Shown: positions 1-8,726 of the stretch, piece after piece
How positions within the stretch are numbered: position 1 is the first letter of the stretch
Layout of the letters: every line of letters begins with the position of its first letter
Origin: Trichomonas tenax
Lineage: Eukaryota > Parabasalia > Trichomonadida > Trichomonadidae
DNA: 41,427 bases
Assembly (NCBI GenBank): GCA_023091735.1
Contig: JALKBU010000420.1
Location: 1-41,427, forward strand
Direction: 5' to 3'
Notes under the pieces: model-generated
Databases searched by the model: none
What the model saw: only the letters and a program-made list of their open reading frames with translations
What the model was told of the DNA's origin: nothing
Translations under genes and position numbers: made by a program

Positions 1-939
1 ATACGAAAATACGAAGAAAATTATTGAGATAATGAGAGGAATTAAGATTGACGGAATAGTTAGGTTTATGATGAGAAAATACTTCTCGTAAACAGTTGTT
101 ATTTTTGTTTTTGGTTGATTTCGATGTCGAGATGAGGAAATGAGGTCGTTTATGTTGAATTTTTGATGAAAAGTAATGGAAAACAGTGATTTAGGGGCAA
201 AAATGAAAGTGCACTGTGTCGATTTATTTTAAAATAAGTCACTTTTCAAAATTTGAGGATTTGCGGGAGTAAATAAGCAAAATTTGAGGATTTACTGGAG
301 TAAATTAGGGGTTGAAAAAGTGCACCAAGTGCATCGAGTGCATCGGGTTCAAAATTGCCCTAGTAAATGGGACAACATTGACATTTTGACAACACGAGTG
401 ATTTCATGCTGAAAACGGGTATTTACGGTCGTTTGTACGTAAAGGGTACGTAGAAATTGGGGGTAAAATATACAATGTTGTCAACTTGAGTTTTTGGGCT
501 TAATATTATCAAAATTTGAGGATTTAGGGCTTAAAATTCATTTTGACAACATTGTTATAAATGGTCATTTTTCACGTAAGGGGTTAGTTAGAAATGGCTT
601 AATATTATCAAAATTTGAGGATTTACGGTAGTTTATGAGATGTTGTCAAAATGTCGATGTTGTCATACTGCCTATCACCTGGGACCTGCACCTGGTTCAC
701 TTGGTGCATATAAAGAAATGAGGGTAAATAACGAAAATTCGAGTGAAAAGACATGGAAAACAGTGATTTTAGGGTCAAAAATGAAATTTACGACTCGGTG
801 CACACGTTATGTCTACTTGGTGCACTCGGTGCAGTTTGAGATTTGAGGTCGTTTATGTTGAATTTTTGATGTTTTGGGGTAAATTTCGATGTCAATGTTT
901 GAATTTATGACCTCATATGCTTAAAATTTGATGTTTTGA
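1..939. repeat. Diverged direct-repeat region, no intact gene
   Basis: No convincing coding frame is present. The region is built from eroded direct repeats. CAAAATTTGAGGATTT occurs four times (about 247, 278, 510 and 609). A 30-base copy beginning GGCTTAATATTATC is repeated about 99 bases apart (497 and 596). A 28-base block starting TGAGGTCGTTTATG is exact at 141-168 and 844-871. A block with GGAAAACAGTGATTT and then CAAAAATGAAA is shared by about 178 and 755. GTGCAC-rich patches recur near 210, 320, 690 and 800. This looks like decayed mobile-element or minisatellite DNA next to the ATPase remnant at 940. What family it comes from cannot be told here. Confidence 0.6.
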
Positions 940-1185
940 GTGAAGAATGAAGAGATTGAAAGAATAGAAACAAAACACAGATTTAAAAACAAGAATAAAG
1001 AGATTGAGTATTTAAGTAAAAAGTTGAACAAATATAATTGGAGAACTTATCCTCATAGATGTTTATTAATAATGGATGACTTCGCTGCGAGTCCTTTAAT
1101 TCGTTCAAAAGAAACGGAAATGAGTAGACTGTTGAAAAAGTTGAGACACTTTAATATAAACGTAATGATCTTCAATGAACTGTAA
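940..1185 (+). pseudogene. Remnant of a Maverick/Polinton-type DNA packaging ATPase (FtsK-HerA fold)
   Basis: The 81-residue frame has a lysine-rich start, then a hydrophobic strand ending in two acidic residues (LLIMDDF, about residues 42-48) that reads as a Walker B motif. It is followed by a segment with SKETEMSRLLKKLRH and NINVMI. In Maverick/Polinton packaging ATPases the Walker B strand is followed by a helix and a RHxNI-like segment leading into a polar sensor strand. The Walker A half is missing and the frame stops just after NVMIFNEL, so only a fragment of a protein of 200 or more residues remains. Base composition is richer in GC than the flanks. The assignment rests on motif resemblance; a chance cellular ATPase fragment is possible. 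Confidence 0.42.
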
Positions 1186-1244
1186 TTTATGATTTCTCAC
1201 CCGTTTTAATTCTTTGATGTATTATTTTTTGATTCCCATCGGAG

Positions 1245-1602
1245 TCAGTTATTTTTTACATCTTTTTCGATTACGTCTTCTATTTCTGTATAATTACATT
1301 TTGACCCATCTGGATACTTGAACCAGAAATCTAGAAATTCAATATCATCAATTTGTTCATATTTTAATCTATCAATATCAGTACGTGATCCTGTAGAGAA
1401 ACGTATTAAGTGGTCACAATAAGGGTCTTTCTGAACTAAATTTGAATGTAAAGATAATAAAAATGGTCTATATCCCTCGCTATATTGTTCAGAAGTTTGA
1501 AAGTCGATAACATAAATATATTTTTTATTTTTAGAATCAATGAAATCGTTCGGTCATTAGCTTCTGTATCTTGTTTGAAACATCAAAAATTTGGATTGAC
1601 AT
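1245..1602 (-). pseudogene. Frameshifted small gene, unrecognised product
   Basis: On the minus strand an ATG at 1602 opens a frame (MSIQIFDVSNKIQKL...) that hits TGA after about 22 codons. From 1553 another frame stays open for 102 codons to TGA at 1247-1245, with well-formed protein-like sequence (DFIDSKNKKYIYVIDFQ...YRPFLLSLHSN...FWFKYPDGSKC). The 358-base span is not a multiple of three, consistent with one indel near 1553. The continuous frame has no in-frame ATG of its own. The product is not recognised. Its place beside the packaging-ATPase remnant suggests it came from the same decayed element, but that is inference. Confidence 0.5.
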
Positions 1603-1705
1603 TTTCGCTTACTTTTAGATTTAGTAAAAATAAATTTTTAAAAATTAAACTTAATTTCTGAGTATTTACGATTTCATTAAAATTTTAAATCTTGACACAT
1701 CCGTT

Positions 1706-2036
1706 AACTTAAAACATCAAATTTTAAATCTTGACGTATAAATTAACTTAAAACATCAAATTTTAATCGAAAATACTCAAAAATAATTTTTGAATTTCCT
1801 AACTCATAAAATCCTTACGCTTTCTTTTTTTAGTTAGTTAGTTAGTTATTAAACTTAACTTAAAACATCAAATTTTAAATCTTGACGTATAAATTAACTT
1901 AAAACATCAAATTTTAATCGTAAATACTCAAAAATTATTTTTGAATTTCCTAACTCATAAAATCCTTACGCTTTCTTTTTTTAGTTAGTTAGTTAGTTAG
2001 TTATTAAACTTAACTTAAAACATCAAATTTTAAATT
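1706..2036. repeat. Tandem repeat, period about 151-155 bases, with a GTTA microsatellite
   Basis: Units start with AACTTAAAACATCAAATTTT at 1706, 1857 and 2012 (spacing 151, then 155). The second spacing is longer because the TTAGTTAGTTAG run gained one GTTA. The first two units are complete and nearly identical; the third is cut after about 25 bases. Within each unit, TTAACTTAAAACATCAAATTTTAA is itself duplicated about 36 bases apart. No coding potential is seen. Confidence 0.85.
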
Positions 2037-2277
2037 ATTTATTAACATTTCTTCATTATTTTATGAAAAAATTTCATTAACCGTCTCTTTGTAAATTTTA
2101 ATTATCATTTATTCTCTCTCACATTTTCCCATTTTCACATTTGAGACACTATTCAAAATTCAAAGCAAAATATTTTTGCGATTTCGATTTTAACCCTCTC
2201 AATTTTCTATACGTATTCGGCGTTCAATACCTTTTTTCAAAACTTTCCCCCCACTAACATCCAAAAATATAATTCAT

Positions 2278-2652
2278 TTATGGCTCATACATTAACCTAT
2301 TCATGCGAACAGTTTCTGAAATACTTGATTTAAAATATGATGTTTTATTTCCAAAATCTCCAAAATGTTTTCTTATTTTATCATTTTTCCATTCATTATA
2401 TCTTACTGTATAAATTTTATCCTTCATTTTACATCTTTCGTCATTACCTATATATTTATATCTTATTAATGATTTAGAGTTTTCATATTCTTCAGGATTC
2501 AATACCTCACAATCTTCTTTAAGAAATATATGCTTTATGTACTCAGGATTTATCATTCTATAATATTGTTTACCTTTAAATCTTAAAATATAAACTGGAA
2601 CTCCGTCTTCAATAACTCTTTCATCTATTTTATCATTTTTGATATTCGACAT
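2278..2652 (-). CDS. Hypothetical protein, 124 aa
   Basis: The product is not recognised. The frame is open further upstream to 2922, but that part is AT-rich, low-quality sequence. The ATG at 2652 (MSNIKNDKIDERVIEDG...) starts the part with normal protein composition, so it is taken as the start. The product is soluble, basic and rich in Lys, Tyr and Asn, with no membrane segment or signal peptide. It ends SETVRMNRLMYEP. The neighbours upstream and downstream are repeats and pseudogenes, so this may be a surviving gene of a mobile element rather than a cellular gene. Confidence 0.45.
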   Translation of the reverse strand: MSNIKNDKIDERVIEDGVPVYILRFKGKQYYRMINPEYIKHIFLKEDCEVLNPEEYENSKSLIRYKYIGNDERCKMKDKIYTVRYNEWKNDKIRKHFGDFGNKTSYFKSSISETVRMNRLMYEP

Positions 2653-3259
2653 TGTCCGCTGTTTATGTAAGAATAAAAATAAATAAAATTTAAAATTAAC
2701 TTGCAGCCTTGTAATATTGAATCGTTTAGTCTGTCGGAAATTAAGCGTTAAATTCTCCAAATATGAGGTCAATACTCCATAAATGATTACATCGATGCAT
2801 TTGCAAATTTTGGCAAATAACCCCCAATCATATACTACTTTTCGATTTCTTGTATTGTCTACATCAAAACAATGAAAATTATTCAAATAATACATCATAA
2901 TCATTCTAGAAAAGTTCAGCAAGCATGAGTTTAACAGAAAGAGAATAAAGATGCCTTATTGATCCCCTGCATTTTCATGACGAACCCTCACTTTACTAAA
3001 ATGATAATATTAATTTTATAATTTGATTTTTATTAAGCGAATGGATATAGAACTAATAATATATAACAAATATATGAGAAAAATCGCAGTTTTCCAATAC
3101 CGATGTAAAGAATTTGACAAATCCAATATCCATTTCATATTTTTCATTTAAAAATATCAAATTTGGATTTACTTTCATGTATAATGCCCAAAAACACCAA
3201 CAAAGCACGAAAATAATGAAGTAACAGCCAATTATTATTTGAATGCTTTACATCAAAAA
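2653..3259. other. Intergenic region, divergent upstream regions
   Basis: This is AT-rich DNA between the start of the minus-strand 124-residue gene and the start of the plus-strand coiled-coil gene, so it should hold promoters for both. An open frame runs through 2653-2922 in phase with the downstream gene but looks non-coding. No RNA gene or repeat is seen. Confidence 0.4.
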
Positions 3260-6200
3260 ATGATGAATTCACCAGATTTAGAGGAAAAAGTCCCTCAAGA
3301 AGAACAAAACGAGACCAGCGGCACTCAGAAAGAGTTTGTCGAGTACGTGAAGTCGAATTGTTCAGAGATAGTCCCTTCATTAGGGGATTCTCTCGAAAAT
3401 CACCAAGATCTCGCTGAAATCGGTAATAATTTGAAATCTGTTCTCGAATCAGCACAGACAGTACCCCTTCAATCTGAAACAGCTCAATCTATCGAATTAG
3501 CTTTACGTCATATTATTTCTTCGATTGCAGAAGCGAAACATAACGAATCTGTCGCTGAAATCTCATCAATATTCGCACAGCGCCCATCGGACATCAACAT
3601 TGAGCGCCTCAAAATCATCGAATTGCAGCGCGAAAACGCAACATTAAAGACAAACAACGCAGAGAAGGCCCAGGAGGTCCAGCTCGCCCACAAAGAGACC
3701 GATACTGCTAACAACAAAAATGCCGAACTCACAAGAGAAAAGGATGCAATGGAAGCGAAGCTAAACGAAGAAATTTCGAAATTAAAATCTCAAATTTCTT
3801 CGTTACAAGAAGAATTGACAGGACAGACCGACAATGACCACAAGATGTCAGACTCCATTGCATCTATGGAGAAAAGACTTCGCGATGCTGAAGCAGAAAC
3901 AGAAAATGTTAAGCGTCAATACGAAGAGGCCGTAAATCGCCTCAAGATGAAGAACGACTACATCAACAAGCTCCAGGCCAAGATCCAGCTCAGCAAATCT
4001 GAGTACGAAGCTCTCAAAGTCGAAAAGAACGAATCTGAAATGACACTCTCACAGCAAATCAAACTTCAGTCAATAGACTCTGAGTCAAAGACAAAGAGCA
4101 TCATCACGAAACTTACAAATCACATTCATCAGCAAGATAAACAAATTGCATCAATCATTGAGGCAAATCACAACGCTGCACTGATCATTGAGCGCCAGAA
4201 CCAGTTGATTGACGAGTACGACGCACAAGCAAGCACATTTCAGATGCATTTGAGTGAAGGAGAAGGCGAAATCGAGAACTTACAAAACGAGCTGGACGAA
4301 GTTACAACAGTCAAAGACTCAATACAGAACATCCTCGACTCCCGCACTGAGGAACTTGCTCATCTCCGCAACATTGTTGCACAGTGCATCGAGAACGTTA
4401 CACCGAAATACAGCATCACTGAAGACGGACTTCCAAACCTTATTCGCGAACTTGCATCAACAAGGATCGACCCTGACACTGCAAAGAACCTTCAGGATCT
4501 CACAGCACTCGTTGATTCACTCAGCCGCTTCATTATTGAGTTAATCCGCAACAATCATGCCGACATCAACCTTCTCAAGTTTGTCCAGAGACCAGTTCTC
4601 ACAGATGGAACACTCAAACTCGACATCCTCAACGCGATGGCCAATGTCAGGCAGATCCTCAAAGACATCACATATTCTTCCGCTGAAGAAGATCCACTCT
4701 GCGCATACCTATGCGGCGTCAACAACGAGTTCAAGCTTAAGGATACATCTGATGCTGGAGCAGCTGCAGTTCTTGCTGCAATCTGCACAAAGCTTCGTGA
4801 ATTCACACAGAAGGAGTTCAATGAGCTTCGCCGCGTCAAGGAGGTTCTTCCATTTGTCTGCCTCGACAAGGAACTTCCAACAGCCGTCACACAGTATCTT
4901 CTTGAGCTCCAGCCAGTCTTCAAGCAGCTCTTAGACGTCATCGGCAAGACATTGAACTTCCACGGCAGCACATCAGACATCTTCCAGTGCCTTTGCAAGT
5001 ACATCGAGGAAACGTCGAACATGATCAACGAGCTCGACACTGGCGTAAGACCACTCGTTGGCTACGCAGGAAAGATTGTCGGAATTCCAGCTGTCATCAA
5101 GCAGGCTCTCACAGAGCTTAGAGAGGACCTCAATCTCCACAGAAACGGCGTTTCGAAAGAGATCATGAACTCCAAGCTTGAGACAGAGAAGGAAAAGGCT
5201 TCATGGCGTCGTAAAATTGCGGAACTCGAAGAGCAACTTGAGAAGAATGGAGAAGTCATTGCTGACTTACACAAGCAGATCGAGAAGCAGCAGAACAAGT
5301 TGAAGAAGGAGCAGCAGGGTGGAAGAGACACTTCCGCACAAGTTAAGAAAATCACAAGAGAACTCGATGTACAGAAGGATGCAAACAAGGCCTTGGAGTC
5401 GTCACGTGATCAGCTTCTTAAGGAACGCGATGCCCTCGAGCAGACAATGAAGGACAGACAGCAGAAGTACGAAGAAAGGCTATCAACAGTCCTTGAACAC
5501 GAAAGGAAGATCAACAATGATGAAAAGCAGAGACTCGAAAAGAGATTGAGAGAAGAGATAACATCCCTTTCTAATGAACTTGCAATGTCCAGATCCAAGC
5601 TGAAGAAGGAACAAGGCAAGGTCAGAAGGATCACAGACATGTACAACGACCTCCAGGAGCAGCGTTCCACAGAGCGCACACAGACAGAGGCGGAGAAGTC
5701 AACACTCATTTTGGCATTGAGCGACAGCGACAAACAAGCAAGAAGAATGAAGCAGCTTCGCACAAAGCTCGAAGAGGAGAAGCAAAAGAACGCCGAACTC
5801 ACACAGGAACTCAAGAAGGCTCAGAACTCTCAGCAACAGCAATCAAGCTTCGCTTCGCCAACACCATCGCCAACAAAGATCTCAGAGCCATCATCACCAC
5901 TGTCCCCAAGAACACGTTCAATCGATGGACTCCACATGTCACCAACAAAGTCTCCACAAAACAACGCTACACAGATTACAACACAGTCCGTTTCTCAGAC
6001 TGCACCAGTGAACACATCCCAGAACTTGAGCCAGACCGCAATAATGAGACAGCGCCACGAAGTCGAGAACTTCATCACAGAGCTCGGTGAGATACTCACA
6101 TCCTTCATCGGAAAGGAGATCAGATGGAACAGACAGCGCGTCATCAAGACAGTCGAAGCACTCATCCAGAAGGTCGAAGCAATCGACAACGAACGTGAGG

Positions 6201-6652
6201 AGCTCAGACAGTCAAGAATGATGCAATTGAACCACGACTGGCAGGAGTGGGCTGACCAAATCCTCGTCAGGAAATCTCCAGGCTACAAGTCCGGTGCCAC
6301 AGAGAACGAAATGAGAACAAAACTCAACGATCTCATTCAGCTCGTTTCACCGCGTTCTATCTCCGCACTCGACTCTCTCAGAGCCCAGAAGGAGTTACTC
6401 ATCAGGCAGAACGCCGAGAAGAAGGAAGAGAAGCCAACAAACAACGCCGAAAACCACGAAGAGGAAGAAGAGGCGAAGCCAGTTGAGCGCTCAGTTCCTT
6501 CCGAAGAGGAAGAGAAGAAAGATAACTCAACAACACTTTGCAGATTGATGAAGGTTGCATTATTCATTGCAGCATCAACAAAGAAACCACAGAAAGCAGT
6601 CGTTGCAAAGACAGAACCCGGAACAAACACAACAAAGATTTCAATCCTGTAA
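3260..6652 (+). CDS. Large coiled-coil protein, 1130 aa
   Basis: The first in-frame ATG is at 3260 (MMNSPDLEEK...); the frame upstream of it has only a TTG. Residues about 110-360 are long heptad-rich helices (Glu, Lys, Gln, Leu). Residues about 390-670 form a non-coiled, mostly helical domain with hydrophobic patches (LPNLIRELAS, PLCAYLCGVNNEF, VLPFVCLDKELP). A second coiled coil covers about 670-880. A Ser/Pro/Thr-rich linker with repeated SP and TP sites (SPTPSPTK, SPTKSPQ) follows, then a conserved-looking helical segment (VENFITELGEILTSFIGKEI) and an acidic, then basic tail. No signal peptide or membrane anchor is seen. It could be a golgin-like tether or a cytoskeletal scaffold; neither is proven. 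It converges on the next gene, leaving 157 bases between stop codons. Confidence 0.9.
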   Translation: MMNSPDLEEKVPQEEQNETSGTQKEFVEYVKSNCSEIVPSLGDSLENHQDLAEIGNNLKSVLESAQTVPLQSETAQSIELALRHIISSIAEAKHNESVAEISSIFAQRPSDINIERLKIIELQRENATLKTNNAEKAQEVQLAHKETDTANNKNAELTREKDAMEAKLNEEISKLKSQISSLQEELTGQTDNDHKMSDSIASMEKRLRDAEAETENVKRQYEEAVNRLKMKNDYINKLQAKIQLSKSEYEALKVEKNESEMTLSQQIKLQSIDSESKTKSIITKLTNHIHQQDKQIASIIEANHNAALIIERQNQLIDEYDAQASTFQMHLSEGEGEIENLQNELDEVTTVKDSIQNILDSRTEELAHLRNIVAQCIENVTPKYSITEDGLPNLIRELASTRIDPDTAKNLQDLTALVDSLSRFIIELIRNNHADINLLKFVQRPVLTDGTLKLDILNAMANVRQILKDITYSSAEEDPLCAYLCGVNNEFKLKDTSDAGAAAVLAAICTKLREFTQKEFNELRRVKEVLPFVCLDKELPTAVTQYLLELQPVFKQLLDVIGKTLNFHGSTSDIFQCLCKYIEETSNMINELDTGVRPLVGYAGKIVGIPAVIKQALTELREDLNLHRNGVSKEIMNSKLETEKEKASWRRKIAELEEQLEKNGEVIADLHKQIEKQQNKLKKEQQGGRDTSAQVKKITRELDVQKDANKALESSRDQLLKERDALEQTMKDRQQKYEERLSTVLEHERKINNDEKQRLEKRLREEITSLSNELAMSRSKLKKEQGKVRRITDMYNDLQEQRSTERTQTEAEKSTLILALSDSDKQARRMKQLRTKLEEEKQKNAELTQELKKAQNSQQQQSSFASPTPSPTKISEPSSPLSPRTRSIDGLHMSPTKSPQNNATQITTQSVSQTAPVNTSQNLSQTAIMRQRHEVENFITELGEILTSFIGKEIRWNRQRVIKTVEALIQKVEAIDNEREELRQSRMMQLNHDWQEWADQILVRKSPGYKSGATENEMRTKLNDLIQLVSPRSISALDSLRAQKELLIRQNAEKKEEKPTNNAENHEEEEEAKPVERSVPSEEEEKKDNSTTLCRLMKVALFIAASTKKPQKAVVAKTEPGTNTTKISIL

Positions 6653-6809
6653 TCTATATTATTAATTTTTAAATAACTTTTTTATTATCTTTAAACATTC
6701 ATTGTTCATAATCTCTTTCTGTTTAAATCAATACCTTCAACATATAATTAAGAAATCAAAATTTAAAAGTTTGGTAAAAAAATAAATCTATTTTTTAAAA
6801 AACAAACAA

Positions 6810-8438
6810 TTATTCTTGAGGTGCTCTACTTGATTGTGTCATTACGAGATCAAATCTTTGCAATGAACCTGTATCTCCTGCTTTAACGAATGCTTGACCT
6901 TCTCCGTAGACTAAATCTGTTGTTTGAGCGGGAACAGCAACAGGAGCGCGTCCTATCTTCTTTGCAGTTCGTGGAGATATCGATCCAGCAACAGATGTCT
7001 TCGGACGACCGCAGAATAAACAAACAGGACTTTTCCTTGCGACAGAGCATTGATCAATAACTTTCATTGGAATCCCTGTTGCGATCTTCTTCACCTCTTC
7101 GACTTCTTCGCGTGTTGCGTATGCTTCTGATTGTGCAGAAAGGTTGTTGACTGTCTCTTTGAGCTGATTGATGTAGACTCTGAACTTTTCGAAAAGTCTT
7201 TCATCAAACTCTCTGTCAACTTTTCTGTCCAAAGCACTCAGAACATCAACATTCTGCTTTTCTATTTGGTTCATTCGCTCCAAGAATTCCTCTATCTTCA
7301 GCTCCGATGCGATTCTAAGCGATATAGTTTGGATATCTTCCTGCGTCAATCCCGTCTTCTTCTTGCTTTCTTCGACAATAACTTTCTCCGTTGTTTTACG
7401 CTGTACAGCTCCTCCTCCGCCAGAATACTTCGGTATCTTTTTGTCACCGACTCTATCAGGTTCGACAGCAGTGAAATCATCTTTAAACAAAGCAGGAGCG
7501 TTCTGTGATAACTGAAGGAAAGGAAGTTTCGACAATCCGGCGCCTTCAGCAACTATTGTGTTGACTGTATTGTTCAATGCCATCATTGCACGTGCGACAT
7601 TCTTCTGATAGACCTCAAACTCATTGCCTGAGTCACCGGAATCCGAATTTCCGCCTCCTGTGACACTGGAACTGATGAATGAAGTTGGTTTGTTTCCGAA
7701 ACTGTTTTTGAACGCTTCAAACTCAGACCTTAAGTGTGCCAAAGCAATTCTAAGCTTGGCAGCAATGGATCTATCGTTGGAACTGCTTGATTCATCCTCT
7801 AATATGTTATAAATGTTATTATTATAATTTTCGAACTGCTTATCGAGACTTGACTGAATTGAACTCGCTGCATCGTTTACACATCTATCAACATAAGCTT
7901 GTGTCGCGAAATCATCTGTGTTTACTGTGTTATTTTCGCTCATTTCTTTCAATTTCGTTTCGAAATCCGCAAATTTTGTGTCAACCTTCTGCACTATATC
8001 GCCAGTATTATCCTTTGGCTGTTTTGCCATGAATTCTTGAATGCTTTTCTGCAATAAATCAACAATCGAAGAAATATTTGAATAAGCTTGCTCATTTGAG
8101 CTATTTGACGTCATCATTATATCATTTGCGCGTTCTTCTATCTTGTTTGATAGTTTTTCGTCGAGTTGTGCCATGTTTTTCGATAATTGATCAAATTCAT
8201 TTCTAATATTTTCGATATCACTCTCGTTTTCTGTTATTCTCGCACGAATTTCTGATTGGTGATTGTCATATTCGTCCTTGTGAATGCAATTCTTGAGCGC
8301 TTCCTCCAATTTTTCAATTCTCGAGTCCTGGTATTTCATTTTCTTGAAAAAAGCGGCGAAAAGGGTCTGCAGGGACTCTGATTGGATCTCGACTTGGAAC
8401 AAATGCTCAGACGCAATCAGCGTCGATAAATCATTCAT
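6810..8438 (-). CDS. Coiled-coil protein with C-terminal CxxC, DUF4795/QRICH2-like
   Basis: The start is set at the ATG at 8438 (MNDLSTLIASEHLFQ), giving 542 residues. The frame continues open to an ATG at 8621, but those 61 extra codons are AT-rich and unlike the rest. The N-terminal half is coiled coil (about residues 35-200). The middle is Ser/Gly-rich. A second helical stretch (about 350-450) carries LDRKVDREFDERLF and is followed by CLFCGRP (about C472, C475) and a basic/proline tail. Helices, a KxD(R/K) segment and a terminal CxxCxRP are the layout of the DUF4795 domain found in QRICH2-type proteins linked to axonemes. A flagellar role is therefore inferred by family, not shown. The exact start is uncertain. 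Confidence 0.75.
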   Translation of the reverse strand: MNDLSTLIASEHLFQVEIQSESLQTLFAAFFKKMKYQDSRIEKLEEALKNCIHKDEYDNHQSEIRARITENESDIENIRNEFDQLSKNMAQLDEKLSNKIEERANDIMMTSNSSNEQAYSNISSIVDLLQKSIQEFMAKQPKDNTGDIVQKVDTKFADFETKLKEMSENNTVNTDDFATQAYVDRCVNDAASSIQSSLDKQFENYNNNIYNILEDESSSSNDRSIAAKLRIALAHLRSEFEAFKNSFGNKPTSFISSSVTGGGNSDSGDSGNEFEVYQKNVARAMMALNNTVNTIVAEGAGLSKLPFLQLSQNAPALFKDDFTAVEPDRVGDKKIPKYSGGGGAVQRKTTEKVIVEESKKKTGLTQEDIQTISLRIASELKIEEFLERMNQIEKQNVDVLSALDRKVDREFDERLFEKFRVYINQLKETVNNLSAQSEAYATREEVEEVKKIATGIPMKVIDQCSVARKSPVCLFCGRPKTSVAGSISPRTAKKIGRAPVAVPAQTTDLVYGEGQAFVKAGDTGSLQRFDLVMTQSSRAPQE

Positions 8439-8726
8439 TTTTATGTTGTAAAGTTTATATTGATAAACAAATTTTATGATATTTGGAATCTCAACATGAT
8501 TCCAAAGCATCTGTTTGAGTATCGGAGAAATAAAATTATACGTTATTTTTAATATTGTTCTTCGATTATCTCGGAAACCAAATCGACAACCAACACTTTT
8601 CTTTACATAATTCAACACCATTCATGAAGGTGCATAACATATATTGATTGCAAACATCGTTCATATTATAAGATAAAATTGAAATGCAATTTTAATAATA
8701 TCCGTAAACTTTAAATCAAAACCTGA

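Noticed and set aside
640..846. 68-codon plus-strand frame
   Set aside because: It runs across the diverged direct repeats, and its composition follows the repeats rather than a protein.
1830..2003. TTAGTTAGTTAG run as a telomere-like sequence
   Set aside because: It is a GTTA microsatellite within the 151-base tandem unit, only a few copies long and internal.
3239..3259. Upstream TTG start for the coiled-coil gene (also TTG at 37344 and GTG at 34990)
   Set aside because: Eukaryotic initiation at an ATG is expected, and a good ATG lies just downstream in each case.
8439..8621. N-terminal extension of the DUF4795-like protein from the ATG at 8621
   Set aside because: The extra 61 codons are AT-rich with non-coding character. 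The ATG at 8438 starts the part with normal codon use. It cannot be excluded fully.
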